Shown here piece by piece: positions 6,110 to 9,267 of a stretch of 9,267 bases of DNA; within the stretch, counting starts at the first letter, position 1; every line of letters starts with the position of its first letter. The notes beneath the pieces are model-generated. The model worked only from the letters and a program-made list of their open reading frames with translations, ran no database searches and was not told the origin of the DNA. The stretch is from the NCBI GenBank assembly GCA_027322565.1, contig DAHVRG010000256.1, positions 1 through 9,267 of the forward strand. The letters run 5' to 3'. The position numbers and the translations under genes are program-made. Origin of the DNA: Georgenia sp. GTDB lineage: Bacteria; Actinomycetota; Actinomycetes; Actinomycetales; Actinomycetaceae.

Positions 6110-6147
6110 GGCGGCGGTGCGCTCAGATGAGCCGGCGCACCGCCGCC
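6110..6147. terminator. probable bidirectional terminator between convergent operons
   Basis: A perfect 13-bp inverted repeat, GGCGGCGGTGCGC (6110-6122) and GCGCACCGCCGCC (6135-6147), flanks a 12-base loop (TCAGATGAGCCG). It begins 24 bases after the OmpA stop, and the response regulator stop (6123-6125) lies in the loop, so the right arm is coding for that gene. There is no U-tract on either strand, as is common for actinobacterial hairpin terminators. Function is inferred from position and stem strength. Confidence 0.65.
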
Positions 6148-6800
6148 CAGCGGGTGAGCTCGTGGCGCGAGGAGAGCTGGAGCTTGCGCAGCACGGCCGA
6201 GACGTGGGTCTCGACCGTCTTGACCGAGATGAACAGCTCGCCGGCGACCTCCTTGTAGGAATACCCGCGGGCGATGAGCCGCATGACCTCCTGCTCCCGG
6301 GCGGAGAGCCGGTCGAGCTCGTCGTCGGTCGTGGCGATGTCCTTGGCGGCCGTGCCGAAGGCGTCGAGGACGAAGCCGGCCAGCCGAGGGGAGAACACGG
6401 CGTCGCCACCGGCCACCCGCCGGACCGCGTCGGCGAGCTCCGTGGGGCTGATCGCCTTCGTGACGTAGCCCCGAGCACCGGCGCGGATCACCCCGACGAC
6501 GTCCTCGCTCGAGTCGGACACGGAGAGGGCGAGGAAGCGGGACGGGACGTCGCGGCACCCGGCGATGACGTCGATACCGCCCCCGCCGCGTCCCCCGGGG
6601 AGGTGGACGTCGAGCAGGACGACGTCGGGCTGCGTCTCGTGGACGACCGTGACCGCGGACTCGACGTCGGCCGCCTCCCCGACGATCACGAGGTCCGGCG
6701 CGTGCTCCTCGAGCTCGCTGCGTACCCCGCTGCGCACGAGGGCGTGGTCGTCGACGACGACGACTCTCAGCTGCTTCGTCTCTCCGTGCGTCGTGCTCAT
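6123..6800 (-). CDS. NarL/LuxR-family response regulator (LiaR/VraR-like)
   Basis: 225-residue two-component response regulator. The receiver domain (about 11-125) has the acidic pair D17-D18, phospho-acceptor D64 in VVLLDVHLPGG, the switch Ser S93 and K115 in YVTKAI. The C-terminal LuxR-type helix-turn-helix (about 160-222) contains LSAREQEVMRLIARG and ISVKTVETHVSAVLRKL. The loop after D64 is rich in glycine (GGRGGGG). The ATG follows the stop of the histidine kinase by one base and has the upstream purine-rich GGGGAGTGAG, so the two are cotranscribed and coupled. Its partner is the PspC histidine kinase; likely targets include its own operon and the divergent PspC gene (inference). The frame stays open upstream across the kinase gene in antiphase, but that extension is a shadow and the ATG at 6800 is the natural start. 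Confidence 0.94.
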   Translation of the reverse strand: MSTTHGETKQLRVVVVDDHALVRSGVRSELEEHAPDLVIVGEAADVESAVTVVHETQPDVVLLDVHLPGGRGGGGIDVIAGCRDVPSRFLALSVSDSSEDVVGVIRAGARGYVTKAISPTELADAVRRVAGGDAVFSPRLAGFVLDAFGTAAKDIATTDDELDRLSAREQEVMRLIARGYSYKEVAGELFISVKTVETHVSAVLRKLQLSSRHELTRWAAVRRLI

Positions 6801-6801
6801 C

Positions 6802-8028
6802 TCACTCCCCTGGCTCGGGCATCCGCAGGACGACCTCCGTCCCCTCGAGCCCGCTGTCGGGGCCCGTCCGTATCGTCGCACTGCCGCCGTGACGTTCCAT
6901 CCGGCCGATGATGGAGGCCCGGACCCCGTGCCGGTCGTCCGGGACGGCGTCCAGGTCGAACCCGCTGCCGCGGTCCCGGACGAACACCTCGGTCCCATCC
7001 TCCCCCACCTCGACGTAGAGCGAGACCGGGGGCGCGCCGTGCACGACGGCGTTGCGCAGCGCCTCGCGGGTGGCGGCCAGCAGCGCCTCGGTCGTCGCGT
7101 GCGGTTCCCGGTCCCCGGCCGTGACGACGTCGATCGCGACGCCGTGCTGGTCCTCCACCTCCGCGGCGACCTGACGCAGCGCGTCCGCCACCGAGGTCCC
7201 GGCCTCCGGCCGGTCGGAGTAGAGCCACTGCCGCAGCTCGCGCTCCTGCGCCCGGGCGAGGCGGGCGACGTAGTCCGGGTCGTCGGCCCGGGACCGGATG
7301 AGCGAGAGGGTCTGGAGCACGGAGTCGTGGAGGTGGGCGGCGATGTCGGCCCGTTCCGACTCCCGGGCCCGGGCCGTGCGCTCGGCCGCGAGGTCACGGA
7401 CCAGCCGCAGCCACACGGGGGCGAGCACGACGGCGACACCGACGAGGATCGCGGTGCTCGCCACGACCCCGGAGAGCAGCTCGCCCGCCCCGAGCCCGCG
7501 GCCCAGGAGCAGCACGATGCCCACGACCGCGAGCAGCAGGCCCCCGCCGATCCGCGCCACCCGGTGCCACCGCGGGACCGGGGCGTCCTCCCCGGAGAGG
7601 GAGGAGTCGAGCTGCGTCCAGACGAGCGCCGCTCCCCCGACGACGACGAGGAGCGGCACCAGCCACTCGTTGGGCAGGCTGACGCCCGCCCGCCACAGGA
7701 TGAGCGCCAGCGCGGCGAGCAGGAGGAGCAGCCCGATGACGATGTCGCTCGGTGCGACGGCGCGGCTCCCCCGGCGCAGCCGGGGCGCCAGGCGGACGGT
7801 CGACGACGGTCGGGCCGCGCTCGCGGCGTCGGCCGGGTCACCGGCCGGCACGAACACCCACAGCCAGCCGTAGAGGACGAGCCCTGCCCCGAAGGCCATC
7901 GCGGTGAGCACGAAGGCCACGCGCACCCGGTTGACGGGCAGGCCGAGGTGGACGGCCAGGCCGGCGCAGACGCCGCCCACGTGCCGCCCGTCGAGCGGCC
8001 GCCGCAGGGGAAGTCGTTGCGTGGTCAC
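6802..8028 (-). CDS. PspC-domain sensor histidine kinase
   Basis: 408-residue membrane sensor. The N-terminal PspC domain (about 6-62; RPLDGRHVGGVCAGLAVHLG then the helix ending LYGWLWVFVP) is followed by a basic linker and about four more membrane helices (95-115, 121-138, 160-178, 183-205). The DHp region DIAAHLHDSVLQTLS carries the phospho-acceptor His H234 (HD pair as in HisKA_3 kinases). The ATPase domain has the N-box EALRNAVVHG (N326), DRGSGFD (352-358) and a last GVRASIIGRMERHGG element. The start is GTG with GGAG directly before it, so either a very close ribosome site or a leaderless start is possible. PspC-kinase fusions divergent from a stand-alone PspC gene are a recurring actinobacterial arrangement for envelope stress, by analogy to Psp and LiaSR systems. 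The stimulus is not known from the sequence. Confidence 0.93.
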   Translation of the reverse strand: MTTQRLPLRRPLDGRHVGGVCAGLAVHLGLPVNRVRVAFVLTAMAFGAGLVLYGWLWVFVPAGDPADAASAARPSSTVRLAPRLRRGSRAVAPSDIVIGLLLLLAALALILWRAGVSLPNEWLVPLLVVVGGAALVWTQLDSSLSGEDAPVPRWHRVARIGGGLLLAVVGIVLLLGRGLGAGELLSGVVASTAILVGVAVVLAPVWLRLVRDLAAERTARARESERADIAAHLHDSVLQTLSLIRSRADDPDYVARLARAQERELRQWLYSDRPEAGTSVADALRQVAAEVEDQHGVAIDVVTAGDREPHATTEALLAATREALRNAVVHGAPPVSLYVEVGEDGTEVFVRDRGSGFDLDAVPDDRHGVRASIIGRMERHGGSATIRTGPDSGLEGTEVVLRMPEPGE

Positions 8029-8174
8029 CTCCAGATCGTCACACGTCCGGCGCGGCTGCGGGCCCGTCGGGGCGGGTTCCAGGGTCTTCCCAGGGGTGCT
8101 GGGAGATCCGACCGGGGGACGGATCAGGGTCCTTCCGGATACCGGCAGCCCCGCCGAGGGGGTTTGCTGGAAGC
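8029..8174. promoter_or_regulatory. divergent control region between the PspC kinase and PspC protein genes
   Basis: 146 bases without a gene. They hold two abutting perfect dyads, TCCCAG-N5-CTGGGA (8088-8104) and GATCCG-N9-CGGATC (8105-8125), and a near-direct repeat AGGGTCTTCC (8081-8090) / AGGGTCCTTCC (8126-8136). These could be operators for the response regulator. Promoters are not clear. TTTGCT at 8163-8168 sits six bases before the PspC ATG, the leaderless spacing, but lacks the conserved A. Confidence 0.5.
8088..8125. repeat. two abutting inverted repeats, candidate operators
   Basis: TCCCAG (8088-8093) pairs with CTGGGA (8099-8104) across five bases. GATCCG (8105-8110) pairs with CGGATC (8120-8125) across nine bases. 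Both arms are perfect and the two elements touch without a gap. Six-base dyads arise by chance fairly often in GC-rich DNA; two abutting ones in the only divergent gap of this pair is the reason to list them. Confidence 0.45.
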
Positions 8175-9267
8175 ATGAACGGCCAGAGTGCTCCGCACAC
8201 CCCCTACACCCCTCCGCCCCGCTCCGGCGGGTTCTTCGCCTCGGTGCGCCAGCTCGGCATCTGGCGTACCCAGGACCGCTGGGCCGGTGGCGTCGCCGCC
8301 GGCATCGCGCACCGCTTCGGCGTCGACCCGCTGCTCATCCGTGGCCTGTTCGTCGTCGTCACGCTCTTCGGCGGTCTCGGCCTCGTCGTGTACGGGCTCG
8401 CCTGGGCGCTGCTCCCGGAGGCGTCCGACGGGCGTATCCACCTCGAGCAGGCCGTCCGCGGCCACGTCGACGTCGCGCTCGCCGGTGCCGCCGTCACCCT
8501 CATCGTCGGGCTCAGCCGCCCGGTCTTCTGGTGGACCTCGTCGTGGTGGGCCGTCCCGTGGGTCGTCGTCATCGGCGCGGTCGTCGCCATCGTGCTGCTC
8601 AGCCGCGACCGCACGCCGGGTCCCTACCCGGGGCAGCCCGGTGCGGCACCCACCCCGCCCGGTCCCACCTACGGGGCCGCAGCTCCCGGCGCGCCCGTCC
8701 ACCCCGCCGCGGCGCCGTCCTACGCTCAGCCCGGCCCGGCGTACGCACACCCGGCCACCGCGCCCGCGACGCAGCCGGACGCCACCGGCCCCACCCCGCC
8801 GCCCCGCCCCGCCTATGACGTCCCGGAGGAGAACGTGCCACCGACCACCCACACCGGGCAGACCCCCGCGACCGGGCCGGACCCGGCCGACACGACCACC
8901 GAGCTCCCCCAGGACGCGACCGACGCGACCGCCGAGCTCGTCCCGGACGCACCGCGCGACGACGCCCCCGCCGGCGCGACCACGGCGGTGCTCGGGGCGC
9001 AGGTGCCCGAGGCCACCGTCATCGAGCGCGTCGCGCCTGACACCGCCACGGAGGAGCAGCCCACCGAGCCCCTGGCCACCGACCAGCCCACCACCGAGCA
9101 CGCCGGCGCCTCCGGCGGGTACGCGTACCAGGGCTGGGACCAGGGCTCCGGACAGTCCTGGGACCACGGCTCCGGCTGGACCGGTGGGTCCGGTTGGGAC
9201 GGTCCCGGGGACGGCGGGCCGGGCAGCGTCCCGACCCCGCAGCCGCCCGTGCCGCCCAAGCCGCCCG
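8175..9267 (+). CDS. PspC-domain membrane protein with long low-complexity tail, C-terminus cut by window edge
   Basis: 364 residues visible, open at the right edge. A short Pro-rich start is followed by a PspC domain (about 28-82: WRTQDRWAGGVAAGIAHRFG, VDPLLIRG, then a helix ending VVYGLAWALLPE). Two more hydrophobic segments lie at about 98-112 and 123-140. After that comes a disordered tail of more than 220 residues: first Pro/Ala/Tyr/Gly-rich (145-215), then Thr/Asp/Glu-rich acidic, then a Gly/Trp/Ser/Asp-rich stretch (about 314-350) with repeated GW and SGW units, then Pro-rich (PTPQPPVPPKPP). Related actinobacterial proteins often carry further membrane helices after such a linker, which may lie outside the window. 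PspC proteins sense or protect the membrane in Psp-type stress responses. It is divergent from a kinase that itself has a PspC domain, suggesting that the two interact. The start has only a weak GGAAG one base before ATG. Confidence 0.9.
   Translation, partial: MNGQSAPHTPYTPPPRSGGFFASVRQLGIWRTQDRWAGGVAAGIAHRFGVDPLLIRGLFVVVTLFGGLGLVVYGLAWALLPEASDGRIHLEQAVRGHVDVALAGAAVTLIVGLSRPVFWWTSSWWAVPWVVVIGAVVAIVLLSRDRTPGPYPGQPGAAPTPPGPTYGAAAPGAPVHPAAAPSYAQPGPAYAHPATAPATQPDATGPTPPPRPAYDVPEENVPPTTHTGQTPATGPDPADTTTELPQDATDATAELVPDAPRDDAPAGATTAVLGAQVPEATVIERVAPDTATEEQPTEPLATDQPTTEHAGASGGYAYQGWDQGSGQSWDHGSGWTGGSGWDGPGDGGPGSVPTPQPPVPPKPP

Noticed and set aside
6801..7841. Upstream extension of the response regulator frame (572 codons in total)
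   Set aside because: The region is the histidine kinase gene in another frame. The Ser/Arg-rich extension has no domain, and the ATG at 6800 has a ribosome site one base after the kinase gene.
6565..8178. 537-codon open frame on the plus strand opposite the histidine kinase
   Set aside because: Antisense shadow. The minus strand encodes complete PspC, DHp and ATPase motifs.
8124..9167. 347-codon minus-strand open frame opposite the PspC gene
   Set aside because: Gly/Arg/Val-rich shadow with no domain. The plus strand has a clear PspC domain and membrane helices.
1..9267. tRNA, rRNA, riboswitch, CRISPR, insertion sequence or attachment site
   Set aside because: No tRNA-like cloverleaf, spaced direct repeats, transposase motifs or terminal inverted repeats were seen in the short gaps between genes.

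Overview
The window is high-GC bacterial DNA with strong G/C preference at third codon positions. Its gene families (PspC-fused histidine kinase, ECF sigma factor beside a Ser/Thr kinase, actinobacterial-type OmpA protein, leaderless-looking promoters) point to an actinomycete. Micrococcales is my best guess, but the sequence alone does not settle the family. The gene content is dense and chromosomal in style. I see no mobile element, rRNA, tRNA or CRISPR array, and no gene-free stretch longer than about 150 bases.

Layout. (1) Positions 1-2743, minus strand: a three-gene run reading leftward, made of a small membrane protein, a DUF456 membrane protein and the DNA helicase PcrA/UvrD. The helicase is cut by the left edge inside its last third. 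(2) Positions 2744-2854: a 111-base divergent promoter region in which both flanking genes have a TANNNT -10 box exactly six bases before ATG, so both are probably read as leaderless mRNAs. (3) Positions 2855-6085, plus strand: a tight four-gene operon of ECF-type sigma factor, membrane-anchored Ser/Thr protein kinase with a small PKD-like outer domain, secreted lipoprotein, and secreted OmpA/peptidoglycan-binding protein. No anti-sigma gene is present, so the kinase is the natural candidate regulator of the sigma factor. (4) Positions 6110-6147: a perfect 13-bp inverted repeat, a probable bidirectional terminator between convergent operons. (5) Positions 6123-8028, minus strand: a PspC-domain histidine kinase and its NarL/LuxR-type response regulator. 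(6) Positions 8029-8174: a divergent control region with two abutting dyads. (7) Positions 8175-9267, plus strand: a second PspC-domain membrane protein with a long low-complexity tail, cut by the right edge.

The most unusual point is that the kinase and the lipoprotein each carry one apparent extra base, both in the same nine-base context GCCCCCCTC (a run of six C). In the kinase the shift separates the catalytic domain from its membrane anchor and sensor domain. In the lipoprotein it separates a well-placed Shine-Dalgarno and start codon from the lipobox signal peptide. These may be assembly errors, real inactivating or phase-variable indels, or +1 ribosomal frameshifting. Sequencing reads and relatives would decide. 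Taken together, regions 3 to 7 look like a cell-envelope sensing locus: one arm is a sigma/kinase pair with two exported wall-associated proteins, the other a Psp/Lia-like two-component system. That the two arms act together is inference from adjacency.
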